In this document: one piece after another, positions 1-9,203 of the stretch | How positions within the stretch are numbered: position 1 is the first letter of the stretch | How the letters are laid out: the number at the start of each line of letters is the position of its first letter | Source of the DNA: Streptomyces sp. HUAS CB01 | GTDB taxonomy: Bacteria > Actinomycetota > Actinomycetes > Streptomycetales > Streptomycetaceae | DNA: 64,000 nucleotides | Assembly: GCF_030406905.1 (NCBI RefSeq) | Contig: NZ_CP129137.1 | Span: forward strand, 4,236,001 to 4,300,000 | Reading direction: 5' to 3' | The notes under the pieces: model-generated | Databases searched by the model: none | What the model was told of the DNA's origin: nothing | What the model saw: only the letters and a program-made list of their open reading frames with translations | Position numbers and translations under genes: made by a program

Positions 1-52
1 CGTCGACGCACGCGGGCCAGGTGCCCTCGACGATCCAGGCGATCACGGGCAT
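1..52 (-). CDS. Start of a gene cut by the window edge (possibly universal-stress-like)
   Basis: Only about 17 codons are visible, beginning with an ATG at 52-50 and reading MPVIAWIVEGTWPACVD before the window ends. The ATG lies four bases after the stop of the permease gene on the same strand, so the two are probably cotranscribed and translationally coupled. The start resembles small UspA-like stress proteins, but so little sequence is present that the family cannot be settled. Confidence 0.45.
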   Translation of the reverse strand, partial: MPVIAWIVEGTWPACVD

Positions 53-56
53 GGAA

Positions 57-1427
57 TCAGCCTCCCGGGCCTTGGAACAGGAGCAGTGACGCCCACAGTG
101 CCACGACCGACAGCAGGAGTGCGGCCGGCACGGTGAGCAGGCCGAGCCGGGTGAACTCCCCGAGGTCCACCTCGTGTTCGTGCTGGTGCAGGATCCGGCG
201 CCACAACAGCGTGGCCAGCGACCCCGCGTAGGTCAGGTTCGGGCCGATGTTCACCCCCAGCAGGACGGCCAGCACCGCGCCGGGACCGGCCGGGGCGGCC
301 AGGGGGAGCAGCACCAGCACCGCGGGCAGATTGTTGATCAGATTGGCGAGGAGGGCCGCCAGGGCCGCGAGCCCCAGCAGGGCCGGCAGGGAGGTGCCGG
401 ACGGGACGACCTGTCCGAGGACGTCCGCGAGTCCGTTGTCGACGACCGCGCGGACCACGATGCCGAGCCCGAGGACGAACGCCAGGAACGGCAGCGAGGC
501 CGCGTTCACGACGCCGCGCACGGTGGTGCGCCCGCGGACGGCCGCGTGGACGCCGAGGACGAGCGCACCCGCGGCGGCCGCCCAGGCGGGCTCGAGGCCC
601 AGTGCCGGGGCGGCGACGAAGCCGGCCAGTGTGCAGCCCACGGTGGCGAGCGCGAAGACCGGCAGCGCGACGGGTTCGCCGGCGGTCTCCGCGCCCGCCC
701 CGGTGTTCAGGTCGGAGGCGAAGAACCGGCGGAGGACGACGTACTCGACGGCGATCGCGACCAGCCACGGCAGGGCCATCAGACCGGCGAACCGGGTGAA
801 GCTCAGACCGCTGGCGGCGAACGCCAGCAGGTTCGTCAGATTCGACACGGGCAGCAGCAGTGAGGCCGTGTTCGACAGATGGGTGCAGGCGTAGACGTGG
901 GGCTTCGGCCTGACGCCCATCCGGGCGGCGGTGGCGAAGACGACGGGGGTGAGCAGCACGACCGTCGCGTCCAGGCTGAGCACCGCGGTGATGACCGACG
1001 CCAGCCCGAAGACGGACGCGAGCAGCCGCTCGGGCCGGCCCGCCGACCGCCGCGCCATCCACGCACCGCAGGCGCGGAACAGCCCCTCGTCGTCGCACAG
1101 CCGGGCGAGTACGAGCACCGCGGCCAGGAAGCCGATCACCGGGCCGAGCCGCGCGGCCTCCTCGGCCGCGTGCGCGGGGGAGATCGCGCCGGTGACGATC
1201 AGCAGGACCGCCGCCGGTACCGCCACGGCCGCTTCCGGCAGACCGAAGGGCCTGATGACCGCGCAGGCGAGCACGAGGAGCAGCAGAAGGACGGACAGTG
1301 CCTCCGCGAGGGGTGTGGACAGGATCTGTGCCTCCGGGGCGGTGTGCGGTGGTCGCCCGGTGCTGCGGGACGTGGTGTGCGGTGGTGGCCTGGTGTTCTC
1401 GGGGCCGTGGGTGCCGCGCCCCCACAT
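57..1427 (-). CDS. SLC13/ArsB-NhaD-type membrane permease
   Basis: A 456-residue polytopic membrane protein with about ten to twelve hydrophobic segments. The overall pattern fits the ion transporter superfamily that holds ArsB, NhaD and SLC13 permeases: two related halves, each with a conserved membrane loop (SNTASLLLPVSN near residue 180 and NLINNLPAVLVLLP near residue 370). The second loop, rich in Asn and Pro, is typical of ArsB-like anion carriers. The reading frame stays open far upstream of the chosen ATG, but that part is low-complexity and overlaps the divergent P450 gene. No arsR or arsC is nearby, so the substrate is unknown; arsenite, citrate-like anions or Na+/H+ exchange are all possible. 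Confidence 0.75.
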   Translation of the reverse strand: MWGRGTHGPENTRPPPHTTSRSTGRPPHTAPEAQILSTPLAEALSVLLLLLVLACAVIRPFGLPEAAVAVPAAVLLIVTGAISPAHAAEEAARLGPVIGFLAAVLVLARLCDDEGLFRACGAWMARRSAGRPERLLASVFGLASVITAVLSLDATVVLLTPVVFATAARMGVRPKPHVYACTHLSNTASLLLPVSNLTNLLAFAASGLSFTRFAGLMALPWLVAIAVEYVVLRRFFASDLNTGAGAETAGEPVALPVFALATVGCTLAGFVAAPALGLEPAWAAAAGALVLGVHAAVRGRTTVRGVVNAASLPFLAFVLGLGIVVRAVVDNGLADVLGQVVPSGTSLPALLGLAALAALLANLINNLPAVLVLLPLAAPAGPGAVLAVLLGVNIGPNLTYAGSLATLLWRRILHQHEHEVDLGEFTRLGLLTVPAALLLSVVALWASLLLFQGPGG

Positions 1428-1484
1428 CGAACCACCCCGGGGACCCTCCTCCCGCCACGCGCCGCGGGCGGCTAGCGTCCGCGT

Positions 1485-2693
1485 ATGGATGCTCCTGTGT
1501 TCGCTCCCTGGTCGCCTGTGTTCACCGCGGACCCGTACCCCGCGTACGCGGAACTCCGCGACCGGGGACGGGTGCACTGGTTCGAGCCCACGGGGCAGTG
1601 GCTCGTACCGCACCACGCCGATGTGTCCGCCCTGCTGCGCGACCGCCGCCTCGGCCGTACGTATCTGCACCGCTTCACCCACGAGGAGTTCGGGCGCACA
1701 CCCCCGCCGCCCGGGCGCGAGCCCTTCCACACGCTGAACGACAACGGGCTGCTGGACCTCGAGGCGCCGGACCACACACGGATCCGGCGGCTGGTGACCA
1801 GGGCATTCACCCCGCGGACCGTGCAGGCGCTGGAGCCCACCGTGCGCCGGCTCGCCGCCGAGCTGGTGCGCGGGCTGGTGAAGAACGGCGGCGGCGATCT
1901 GCTCGCCGACGTCGCCGAACCGCTGCCGGTCGCGGTCATCGCGGAGATGCTCGGGATTCCCGAGTCGGACCGGGGCCTGCTGCGGCCCTGGTCCGCGGAC
2001 ATCTGCGGGATGTTCGAGCTGAACCCGTCCGAGGAGACCGCGGCGAGGGCGGTCCGGGCCTCGCTGGAGTTCTCCGCCTATCTGCGGGAGCTGATCGCCG
2101 AGCGCCGCGCCGAGCCGGGCGAGGACCTGATCTCGGCGCTGATCTGCGCGCACGACGAGGGGGAGACGCTCAGTGAGCAGGAGATGGTGTCCACCTGCGT
2201 GCTGCTGCTGAACGCGGGGCACGAGGCCACCGTCAACACCACCGCGAACGGCTGGTGGACGCTGTTCCGCCATCCCGGGGAGCTGGCGAGGCTGCGGGCG
2301 GACCACGCGCTGCTGTCCACGGCTGTGGAAGAGCTGATGCGGTTCGACACTCCGCTCCAGATGTTCGAGCGCTGGGTCCTCGACGACATCGAGATCGGCG
2401 GCACGGTCGTCCCGCGCGGCTCCGAGCTGGCGCTGCTCTTCGGCTCGGCCAACCGGGACCCGGCCCGCTTCGAACGCCCCGGCGTACTCGACCTCGGCCG
2501 CGTCGACAACCCGCACATCACGTTCGGCGCCGGCATCCACTACTGCCTGGGCGCTCCGCTGGCCCGGGTGGAACTGACCGCTTCCTTCGGCGAACTGCTG
2601 CGGGAGGCGCCGACGATGCGGCTCGTGGCGGAGCCGGAGTGGAAGCCGGGGTATGTGATCAGGGGACTGCGGGAGCTCCGCGTGGAGCTGTGA
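1485..2693 (+). CDS. Cytochrome P450
   Basis: A soluble bacterial P450 of 402 residues, the usual length. The I-helix oxygen-binding motif AGHEAT is near residue 246, the K-helix ExxR appears as ELMR near residue 284, and the haem-binding loop FGAGIHYCLG runs from residue 347 with Cys354 as the thiolate ligand. The start ATG is at 1485, divergent from the permease with 57 bases between. No ferredoxin or ferredoxin reductase gene is adjacent, so it must draw electrons from elsewhere. The substrate cannot be read from sequence; no biosynthetic cluster surrounds it. Confidence 0.93.
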   Translation: MDAPVFAPWSPVFTADPYPAYAELRDRGRVHWFEPTGQWLVPHHADVSALLRDRRLGRTYLHRFTHEEFGRTPPPPGREPFHTLNDNGLLDLEAPDHTRIRRLVTRAFTPRTVQALEPTVRRLAAELVRGLVKNGGGDLLADVAEPLPVAVIAEMLGIPESDRGLLRPWSADICGMFELNPSEETAARAVRASLEFSAYLRELIAERRAEPGEDLISALICAHDEGETLSEQEMVSTCVLLLNAGHEATVNTTANGWWTLFRHPGELARLRADHALLSTAVEELMRFDTPLQMFERWVLDDIEIGGTVVPRGSELALLFGSANRDPARFERPGVLDLGRVDNPHITFGAGIHYCLGAPLARVELTASFGELLREAPTMRLVAEPEWKPGYVIRGLRELRVEL

Positions 2694-2848
2694 GGCACGC
2701 GCCGCGAGGCCGGGCGGGGCGCAGGGCTTCGCGTGCCGGTGCCGGGCCTCGCGTTCCCGTGCCGGACCCGCCGGGGCGCCCGGCCCTTGCGGCGGTGTCC
2801 TCGGATCTTGCGGGGTACCGGGCCTCGTGTGCCGGTGCCGGGCCTCGC

Positions 2849-3334
2849 GGCGGTGCCCTCGGACCTCGCGGGGCGGCGGTCCGCGCTTCGGCGCCGGTCC
2901 GCGCTCGGCCGGGCCTCGCGGGTCGGCGGGCCTGTGGAGGCGGGCGGGCCTTGTGGCGGTGCCCTCGGACCTCGCGGGGCGGCGGTCCGCGCTTCGGCGC
3001 CGGTCCGCGCTCGGCCGGGCCTCGCGGGTCGGCGGGCCTGTGGAGGCGGGCGGGCCTTGTGGCGGTGTCCTCGGACCTCGCGGGGCGGCGGTCCGCGCTT
3101 CGGCGCCGGTCCGCGCTCGGCCGGGCCTCGCGGGTCGGCGGGCCTGTGGAGGCGGGCGGGCCTTGTGGCGGTGTCCTCGGACCTCGCGGGGCGGCGGTCC
3201 GCGCTTCGGCGCCGGTCCGCGCTCGGCCGGGCCTCGCGGGTCGGCGGGCCTGTGGAGACGGGCGGGCCTTGTGGCGGTGCCCTCGGACCTCGCGGGGCGG
3301 CGGTCCGCGCTTCGGCGCCGGTCCGCGCTCGGCC
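2849..3334. repeat. 106-bp tandem repeat, about 4.6 copies
   Basis: The phrase beginning CGGTGCCCTCGGACC (or CGGTGTCCTCGGACC) recurs at 2851, 2957, 3063, 3169 and 3275, exactly 106 bases apart. Copies are nearly identical, differing at single positions such as GCC/GTC in the third codon-sized block and GAGGCG/GAGACG near 3258. The block from 2694 to 3409 lies between the P450 stop and the ABC permease stop (convergent genes). An identical 23-base direct repeat, beginning CGCGTTCCCGTGCC, brackets the region at 2750-2772 and 3341-3363. Since 106 is not a multiple of three, the array is unlikely to be coding, although long open frames run through it by chance in such GC-rich DNA. Confidence 0.95.
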
Positions 3335-3409
3335 CGGCCACGCGTTCCCGTGCCGGACCCGCCCTGCGGCCGGGCCCCGCCGTCCTGTCGCCCGGCGGGG
3401 CGGCCCGGG

Positions 3410-5050
3410 TCAGGTCTGCAGATCGCGGCGGCGGAAGGCCGCGAGGCCCGCGGTCACCAGGGCGGCGGACAGCGCCGTCAGGATCAGCACCGGCGGCCAG
3501 TCCATCCGCGGTCCCGGGAGCTTCGGCAGATGGCCGAAGGGGGACAGGTTCAGGACCGCCTGCGGAACGTCTAGCGCCGGGCCGACCCAGCCGATCGCGA
3601 GGCACAGTCCCGCCACGGCCCAGCCCGCCGCCGCGGCCCCTGGGACGGCGCCGTACAGCAGCAGCGCCACGCCCGCGAGCGTCCACACGGCCGGCACCTG
3701 GGCCAGTGCGGCGCCGGTGACGGCGGTCAGGTCGCCACCGTGGCCCAGCGCCAGGCCCGCCCCGGCGAGCAGCATGATCAGTACGGTGCCGCCGAAGGCG
3801 ACGGCCAGATGACCGGCTGCCCAGCCGGTCCGGCCGACCGCGTTCGCGAGGACCGGTTCCGCGCGCTGGGACGTCTCCTCGCCGTGCGCGCGCAGCACGG
3901 ACCCGACCGCGTACAGCGCGGCGATCAGCCCGAACATGCCCACCATCGCGGCGAGGAAGGCGTCGGTGAGGGCCGATTGCCCGCCCATCCGCTCGAAGAT
4001 CTCCCTGGCCTGCTCGTTGTCGCCGACCAGGTCCGCCGCGCCGTCCGCCATGCCCCCGAAGACGGTCCCGGCGAGCAGGAAGCCGGCCGCCCAGCCGGAC
4101 AGGGTGGCGCGCTGGAGCCGCCACGCGAGTCCGCCCGCGGTCGCGATCCGGCCCTCGGCGGGGCCGGGACGCGTGGGCAGGAAGCCCATGCCGACGTCCC
4201 TGCGCCCCGCGAGGGCGTACGCGGCGGCGCCCTGGGCGGCCGTCGCGGCGAGCATCGGCAGCAGGACCCACCAGCGTTCGTCCGCGTAGGCCCGGACGTA
4301 CTCGGCCCAGCCCACGGGGGAGAGCCAGGTCAGTACGGACGAGTCACCGCCGAGGCCCCCGGCGGGGTCGCCGGCCGTGCCCGCGTCGCCCGCGGCACGC
4401 AGGACGAAGGCGAGGCCGAGCACCGCCGCCGCCGCTCCCTTGGCGAGCCGGGCGCTCTCGGTGAGCTGCGCGGCGATCGCCGCCACGGTGGCGAACACCA
4501 GACCGGTGCCGCCCACGGCGAGGCCCAGGGCGAGCGCGCCGGTGGAGCCCAGCCCGAAGAGGCCCGCCGTGATCAGCAGGACCACCGCCGCATTGGCGAG
4601 GCCCGCGGTCAGCAGCGCGGCCGTCAGCGGAGCGCGCCGGCCGACCATGGCCGAGGAGAGCAGTTCCTGACGGCCCGTCTCCTCCTCCTCGCGGGTGTGC
4701 CGCACCACGACGATCAGGCTCATCACCGCGGCCAGCACGGCTGCGAACGTGCCGAACCGCCAGGCGACCAGCGCCCCGGTGCTGTCGCCGAACACCGGAC
4801 CGTAGAGGCTGCGCAGCGAGCCGTTCGTGGCCATCGACGCGGCGAGCCGGGCCCGTTCGGCCGGGGAGTCGTACAGCGCCTGCATCGAGCCGACGCCGCT
4901 GACGACCGTGCCGGCGACCACCAGTACCCAGACGGGCAGCATGATCCGGTCCCGGCGGAGCGCGAGCCGGAGCAGGGTGCCCGTGCCCGCGAGCGGCCGG
5001 CTGCCGGTGCCGGGCGCGTACGGCGCACCGGTCTCCGCGACGGCGGTCAT
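3410..5050 (-). CDS. ABC exporter permease
   Basis: A 546-residue protein with about twelve hydrophobic segments, built as two six-helix halves like the fused ABC-2 type permeases of actinomycete antibiotic and drug exporters. It starts at an ATG (5050) that overlaps the stop of the upstream ATPase gene in an ATGA arrangement, so the two are translationally coupled. It would pair with that ATPase to form an exporter. The divergent MarR/GbsR-like gene probably controls it. The substrate is unknown. Confidence 0.85.
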   Translation of the reverse strand: MTAVAETGAPYAPGTGSRPLAGTGTLLRLALRRDRIMLPVWVLVVAGTVVSGVGSMQALYDSPAERARLAASMATNGSLRSLYGPVFGDSTGALVAWRFGTFAAVLAAVMSLIVVVRHTREEEETGRQELLSSAMVGRRAPLTAALLTAGLANAAVVLLITAGLFGLGSTGALALGLAVGGTGLVFATVAAIAAQLTESARLAKGAAAAVLGLAFVLRAAGDAGTAGDPAGGLGGDSSVLTWLSPVGWAEYVRAYADERWWVLLPMLAATAAQGAAAYALAGRRDVGMGFLPTRPGPAEGRIATAGGLAWRLQRATLSGWAAGFLLAGTVFGGMADGAADLVGDNEQAREIFERMGGQSALTDAFLAAMVGMFGLIAALYAVGSVLRAHGEETSQRAEPVLANAVGRTGWAAGHLAVAFGGTVLIMLLAGAGLALGHGGDLTAVTGAALAQVPAVWTLAGVALLLYGAVPGAAAAGWAVAGLCLAIGWVGPALDVPQAVLNLSPFGHLPKLPGPRMDWPPVLILTALSAALVTAGLAAFRRRDLQT

Positions 5051-6027
5051 CGTGCCATCGCCCCTTCCGTACGGGTGCCGCGGTCGTCGGCTCCGCCGGG
5101 CCCGGCGCCGTCGCGGAGGTCGTCCTCGTAGTGCCGGAGGAACAGCTCCTCCAGCGTGGGCGGGGTGCAGGTCAGCGACCGCACACCGGCATCGGTGAGC
5201 GACCGCAGCACCGCGTCCAGCTTGTCCGTCTCGACCTGGAACCGGACCCGGCATCCGGCGCTTCCGGAGGGGACCGCCGGGCCCTGGACGTCGAGGTCGT
5301 GCACACCGGGCAGCCGCGCGAGCCCGCCGGGCGTGCCCGCCAGGTCGGCGCTGACGCTGGTGCGGGTGAGGTGCCGCAGGTCCGCCAGCGAACCGCTCTC
5401 CACCGTCCGCCCCTTGCGGATGATGCTGACGCGGTCGCACAGCGCCTCGACCTCGCTGAGCACGTGGCTCGACAGCAGGACCGTCCGGCCGCGGTCGCGC
5501 TCCTCGGCGACGCAGCTCTGGAAGACCTCCTCCATGAGCGGATCGAGCCCGCTCGTCGGCTCGTCGAGGATCAGCACGTCGACCTCGGAGGCGAACGCGG
5601 CGACCAGGGCCACCTTCTGCCGGTTGCCCTTGGAGTACGTGCGCCCCTTCTTGGTGGGGTCCAGTTCGAACCGCTCGGTCAGCCGGTCACGGCGGGCCCT
5701 GTCGAGTCCGCCGCGCAGCCGGCCGTAGAGGTCGATGACCTCGCCGCCGGAGAGGTTGCGCCAGAGCGTCACGTCGCCGGGGACGTACGCGATCCGGCGG
5801 TGCAACTCGACGGCGTCCTTCCAGGGGTCCATGCCGAGCAGCCGGGCGGCGCCGGAGTCGGCGCGCAGCAGTCCCAGCAGGATGCGGATGGTGGTGGACT
5901 TCCCGGCGCCGTTGGGCCCGAGGAAGCCGTGGACCTCACCGGTCTCGACCGCCAGGTCGAGACCGTCCAGTGCGCGTGCCCGTCCGAACGACTTGTGCAG
6001 TCCGGCGACGCTGATGGCCTTCGTCAT
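5047..6027 (-). CDS. ABC transporter ATP-binding protein
   Basis: A 326-residue DrrA/CcmA-type ATPase. Walker A is GPNGAGKST near residue 38, the signature loop is unusual (YSKGNRQKV near residue 131, in place of LSGGQ), and Walker B with its glutamate is [12 protein letters not shown] near residue 154, followed by the switch His in LLSSH. The roughly 100-residue C-terminal extension is typical of drug-export ATPases. It is first in a two-gene operon with the permease. Upstream, a palindrome and promoter-like boxes lie between it and the divergent regulator. Confidence 0.92.
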   Translation of the reverse strand: MTKAISVAGLHKSFGRARALDGLDLAVETGEVHGFLGPNGAGKSTTIRILLGLLRADSGAARLLGMDPWKDAVELHRRIAYVPGDVTLWRNLSGGEVIDLYGRLRGGLDRARRDRLTERFELDPTKKGRTYSKGNRQKVALVAAFASEVDVLILDEPTSGLDPLMEEVFQSCVAEERDRGRTVLLSSHVLSEVEALCDRVSIIRKGRTVESGSLADLRHLTRTSVSADLAGTPGGLARLPGVHDLDVQGPAVPSGSAGCRVRFQVETDKLDAVLRSLTDAGVRSLTCTPPTLEELFLRHYEDDLRDGAGPGGADDRGTRTEGAMAR

Positions 6028-6046
6028 GATTCGGAACGTACGCTAG

Positions 6047-6064
6047 CTTCAGAAAGTTGTGAAG
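6047..6064. promoter_or_regulatory. Palindromic operator candidate in the ABC/regulator divergon
   Basis: CTTCA-N8-TGAAG sits in the 92-base space between the divergent ATPase and regulator genes. Reading toward the ATPase, TTAACT-N17-TAGCGT makes a plausible -35/-10 pair that straddles the palindrome, so a bound repressor would block transcription. An AT-rich GTATAAACT follows on the regulator side. Binding by the divergent regulator is inferred from position. Confidence 0.5.
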
Positions 6065-6119
6065 TTAAGGAAGCGTATAAACTCGGATCCGGTCCGTGCA
6101 CAGGGGAGATGATCCGGGG

Positions 6120-6617
6120 ATGACGCCGATGACCGGGAAGGCCAGGGACGCCGAGGCGGTCTCGCTCTTCGTGGAACGCTTCGCGGCCCAGCTCGTCGAG
6201 GCCGGCATGACGCGTATGCCCGCCAGGGTCTTCGCCGCGCTGCTCTCCTCCGACTCGGGCGCGATGACCTCCGCCGAGCTGGGAGAGCAGCTCCAGGTCA
6301 GCCCCGCCGCGGTGTCCGGGGCGGTGCGCTATCTGTCGCAGCAGCACATGGTCTCCCGGGAGCGCGAGCCCGGTTCCCGGCGCGAGCGCTACCGGGTCCA
6401 CAGCGACCAGTGGTACGAGGCGCTCACCAACCGCGACGCGATCCTGAAGCGCTGGTCGGACTCGCTGCGCGAGGGCGTGACGAGCCTCGGCGCGGAGACG
6501 CCGGCCGGTCGCCGGCTCGCGGAGACCGTCGCGTTCTTCGACTTCCTCCAGGACGAGCTCACGGCGATGATGGAACGCTGGCGGGGGCACCGCGAGCGGA
6601 TGTTCGGCCCGTCCTGA
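6120..6617 (+). CDS. MarR/GbsR-like winged-helix regulator
   Basis: A 165-residue DNA-binding protein with a MarR-like winged helix: the segment MTSAELGEQLQVSPAAVSG (about residues 50-68) is the helix-turn-helix, followed by a wing with REREPGSRRERY. The C-terminal helical part resembles GbsR-type regulators. The ATG at 6120 is preferred because AGGGGAGA lies 11 bases upstream; an in-frame GTG at 6096 is also possible. It is divergent from the ABC exporter, the classical arrangement for a ligand-responsive repressor of an efflux system. Confidence 0.8.
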   Translation: MTPMTGKARDAEAVSLFVERFAAQLVEAGMTRMPARVFAALLSSDSGAMTSAELGEQLQVSPAAVSGAVRYLSQQHMVSREREPGSRRERYRVHSDQWYEALTNRDAILKRWSDSLREGVTSLGAETPAGRRLAETVAFFDFLQDELTAMMERWRGHRERMFGPS

Positions 6618-6810
6618 CGCTCCTCACACGGCGTCCCTCCTCGCGCGGCACCGGCCCTGTCGTCGCCGGCCCGCTCGTGCGACGGCCGCTCGGACGCCGG
6701 CCGTACGGCGCCCACCGGCGCGAGGCCGTCCCGCCCCGCCCGCCGTACTGCGCGCCCTCGTGCGAGGGGCATCGCCACACCGCACGCCGCCGGGCGACGC
6801 GCCCCCGCTT

Positions 6811-7644
6811 CTACTCCGCGGCCGCCATCGGCCCCGGCAGGGTCAGCGACCACGCCCTGGGCCGCAGGGTCCAGGTCCGTCTTCGGACGGGGCCGGCGAC
6901 GAGCGCGTCGGCGCGGTAGCGGAAGTCCGCGCCCGAGACCGTGACGACCTTGGCCAGGGTCCGTACCGCCCCCGCGTCGGATCTGCGGTGCACGGTCACC
7001 TCCGCGGCGCCGTCGGCCGCCCGCACGCGTACGTCCTCGACCGGCTCGTCCAGATCGCTCAGCAGGACTCCGTCGGCCTCGACCCGCAGCCGGTGCGTCC
7101 GTACCCCGGCCGGTGCCGGCGGAACGGGACGGACCAGGGTGCGGACCAGGGAGCGGCAGGTGTGCCACACCGAGCCGGCCTGAGCCGCCGCCCCCGCGAC
7201 CGCGGCGCCCGGACCGGCCGGGATGCGCAGATCGGCCAGCACCACTCCGTCGCTGTCGTCGGCGAGCAGATCCAGAGGGTGGGCCGCTCCGTCGAGGACC
7301 GCCCGGGCGGCCGCCACCGCACCGGTCGGCACGCCCAGCGAGCGGGCCACCTCCACGGACGCGCCGGCCCCGACCGGGACCAGTGACAGGGCCTCGTCGG
7401 CGAGCTCCCGGGCCCGGTGCAGCAGACCCACGGCGCGCAGCAGCGCACGGTCGTCACCGATCACGACAGGGCGCCGGGAACCCCTCCGGGCCAGGGCGCG
7501 GGAAAATTCCTCGGGCCCGTCGGGCAGGCAGATTTTCGCCGCCGACCCGGCACACAGCACATCCTTCGCGATACGAACGGACTCGCCGTCGATACGGCGG
7601 GCGACCGGGTCGATGACCACCAGGAGCTGGTCGGGAGCCGACAC
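6811..7644 (-). CDS. Degenerate diacylglycerol-kinase-like protein
   Basis: A 277-residue protein resembling the DAGK/lipid kinase fold: [18 protein letters not shown] (about residues 101-118) matches the second conserved block of that family. The nucleotide-binding GGDGT loop is replaced by VIGDDRALL, so kinase activity is doubtful. The GTG at 7644 is chosen because GAGGAAGGA lies five bases upstream; an upstream in-frame ATG at 7677 has no such site. It is divergent from purA, with a strong hairpin between the two genes. Confidence 0.6.
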   Translation of the reverse strand: MSAPDQLLVVIDPVARRIDGESVRIAKDVLCAGSAAKICLPDGPEEFSRALARRGSRRPVVIGDDRALLRAVGLLHRARELADEALSLVPVGAGASVEVARSLGVPTGAVAAARAVLDGAAHPLDLLADDSDGVVLADLRIPAGPGAAVAGAAAQAGSVWHTCRSLVRTLVRPVPPAPAGVRTHRLRVEADGVLLSDLDEPVEDVRVRAADGAAEVTVHRRSDAGAVRTLAKVVTVSGADFRYRADALVAGPVRRRTWTLRPRAWSLTLPGPMAAAE

Positions 7645-7678
7645 CTCGGTCCTTCCTCGGGTAGCATCTTTGTGCAAG

Positions 7679-7706
7679 AGCCCCTTGCGCTATTGCGCCA
7701 GGGGCT
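7679..7706. promoter_or_regulatory. Strong hairpin between the DAGK-like gene and purA
   Basis: AGCCCCTTGCGC, loop TATT, then GCGCCAGGGGCT form a 12-base stem with a single mismatch. It sits about 80 bases upstream of the purA start and 35 bases upstream of the divergent gene. It could be a leader structure of purA, or a terminator acting on leftward or rightward readthrough; there is no clean T-run. Confidence 0.5.
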
Positions 7707-7785
7707 TCGTCTATTCCGGGGCACACCGGTTGGCGGCTCAGGCCCCCGACCATGGACATGCCCCGCCCGGAAGGGGTGTACGCCT

Positions 7786-9069
7786 GTGCCCGCACTTGTG
7801 CTGCTCGGTGCTCAGTGGGGTGACGAAGGCAAGGGAAAGGCCACCGACCTCCTCGGTGGATCCGTGGACTACGTGGTGCGTTACCAGGGTGGTAACAACG
7901 CCGGCCACACCGTGGTGGTCGGTGACCAGAAGTATGCGCTCCACCTCCTCCCTTCCGGAATCCTCTCGCCGGGATGCACCCCGGTCATCGGCAACGGAGT
8001 CGTCGTCGACCCGGCGGTCCTGCTCTCCGAGCTGAGCGGGCTGAACGAGCGCGGCGTCGATACGTCCAAGCTTCTGATCAGCGGAAACGCCCATCTGATC
8101 ACCTCGTACAACGTCACGCTCGACAAGGTGACGGAACGGTTCCTCGGTAAGCGGAAGATCGGCACCACCGGCCGCGGCATCGGACCGACCTACGCCGACA
8201 AGATCAACCGCGTCGGCATCCGGGTCCAGGACCTGTACGACGAGTCGATCCTGACGCAGAAGGTCGAGGCGGCGCTGGAGCAGAAGAACCAGCTCCTGGC
8301 CAAGGTCTTCAACCGCCGCGCGATCGAGACGGACCGCGTCGTCGAGGAGATGCTGGGCTTCGCCGACCAGATCCGGCCGTACGTCGCCGACACCACGCTG
8401 ATCCTGAACAACGCGCTCGACGAGGGCAGGGTCGTCCTCTTCGAGGGCGGTCAGGGCACGCTCCTGGACGTCGACCACGGGACGTACCCCTTCGTCACCT
8501 CCTCGAACCCGACGGCGGGCGGTGCCTGCACGGGCGCGGGCGTGGGCCCGACGAAGATCAGCCGGGTCATCGGCATCCTCAAGGCCTACACGACCCGCGT
8601 CGGCGCGGGGCCGTTCCCGACGGAGCTGTTCGACGAGGACGGCGAGGCGCTGCGCCGCATCGGCGGCGAGCGCGGTGTCACCACCGGCCGTGACCGCCGC
8701 TGCGGCTGGTTCGACGCGGTCATCGCCCGTTACGCGACCCGCGTCAACGGCCTGACCGACTTCTTCCTCACCAAGCTCGACGTGCTGACCGGCTGGGAGC
8801 AGATCCCGGTCTGCGTCGCGTACGAGATCGACGGCAGGCGCGTCGAGGAGCTCCCGTACTCGCAGACCGACTTCCACCACGCGAAGCCGGTCTACGAGTA
8901 CCTGCCGGGCTGGTCCGAGGACATCACCAAGGCCAAGTCCTTCGCCGACCTGCCGAAGAACGCGCAGGGCTATGTGAAGGCGCTGGAGGAGATGTCCGGG
9001 GCACCGATCTCCGCGATCGGTGTCGGGCCGGGCCGTGACGAGACGATCGAGATCAACTCGTTCCTGTAG
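7786..9069 (+). CDS. purA: Adenylosuccinate synthetase
   Basis: Joins IMP and aspartate using GTP to make adenylosuccinate, the first step from IMP to AMP. The protein is 427 residues, the family's standard size. The N-terminal GTP-binding loop [11 protein letters not shown] is at residues 7-17 with the catalytic Asp and Lys; later conserved blocks [15 protein letters not shown] and [10 protein letters not shown] are all present. The GTG at 7786 follows GGAAGGGG by about ten bases and matches the family's N-terminus. The frame extends upstream but without similarity to the family. Confidence 0.98.
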   Translation: MPALVLLGAQWGDEGKGKATDLLGGSVDYVVRYQGGNNAGHTVVVGDQKYALHLLPSGILSPGCTPVIGNGVVVDPAVLLSELSGLNERGVDTSKLLISGNAHLITSYNVTLDKVTERFLGKRKIGTTGRGIGPTYADKINRVGIRVQDLYDESILTQKVEAALEQKNQLLAKVFNRRAIETDRVVEEMLGFADQIRPYVADTTLILNNALDEGRVVLFEGGQGTLLDVDHGTYPFVTSSNPTAGGACTGAGVGPTKISRVIGILKAYTTRVGAGPFPTELFDEDGEALRRIGGERGVTTGRDRRCGWFDAVIARYATRVNGLTDFFLTKLDVLTGWEQIPVCVAYEIDGRRVEELPYSQTDFHHAKPVYEYLPGWSEDITKAKSFADLPKNAQGYVKALEEMSGAPISAIGVGPGRDETIEINSFL

Positions 9070-9143
9070 GCCTTCCGGACCCAGGGCCCGGTAGCCCGGG
9101 GACGGGTGATCCGGCCCGGACCGCGCGGGTCCTCTCCCCGCCC

Positions 9144-9188
9144 ACGGCCCGTGGCCGGTGAGCCGAGTGCTCACCGGCCACGGGCCGT
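9144..9188. terminator. Bidirectional terminator hairpin
   Basis: A perfect 19-base stem (9144-9162 pairing with 9170-9188) with a seven-base loop lies between the convergent ends of purA and the MFS gene. No U-run follows, as is common for streptomycete terminators. Confidence 0.85.
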
Positions 9189-9203
9189 CCCCGTGGCCCC
9201 CTC

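Noticed and set aside
2849..3334. Repeat array considered as a CRISPR
   Set aside because: Units are directly adjacent, 106 bases long and nearly identical throughout; there are no unique spacers and no cas genes.
1428..4271. Minus-strand open frame running from the permease far upstream through the P450 gene and the repeat array
   Set aside because: It is antisense to the P450 and the 106-bp repeats and has no family similarity; it is open only because stop codons are rare in such GC-rich DNA.
7417..7785. N-terminal extension of purA
   Set aside because: It is antisense to the DAGK-like gene, crosses the hairpin, and lacks similarity to the family, while GTG 7786 gives the standard length.
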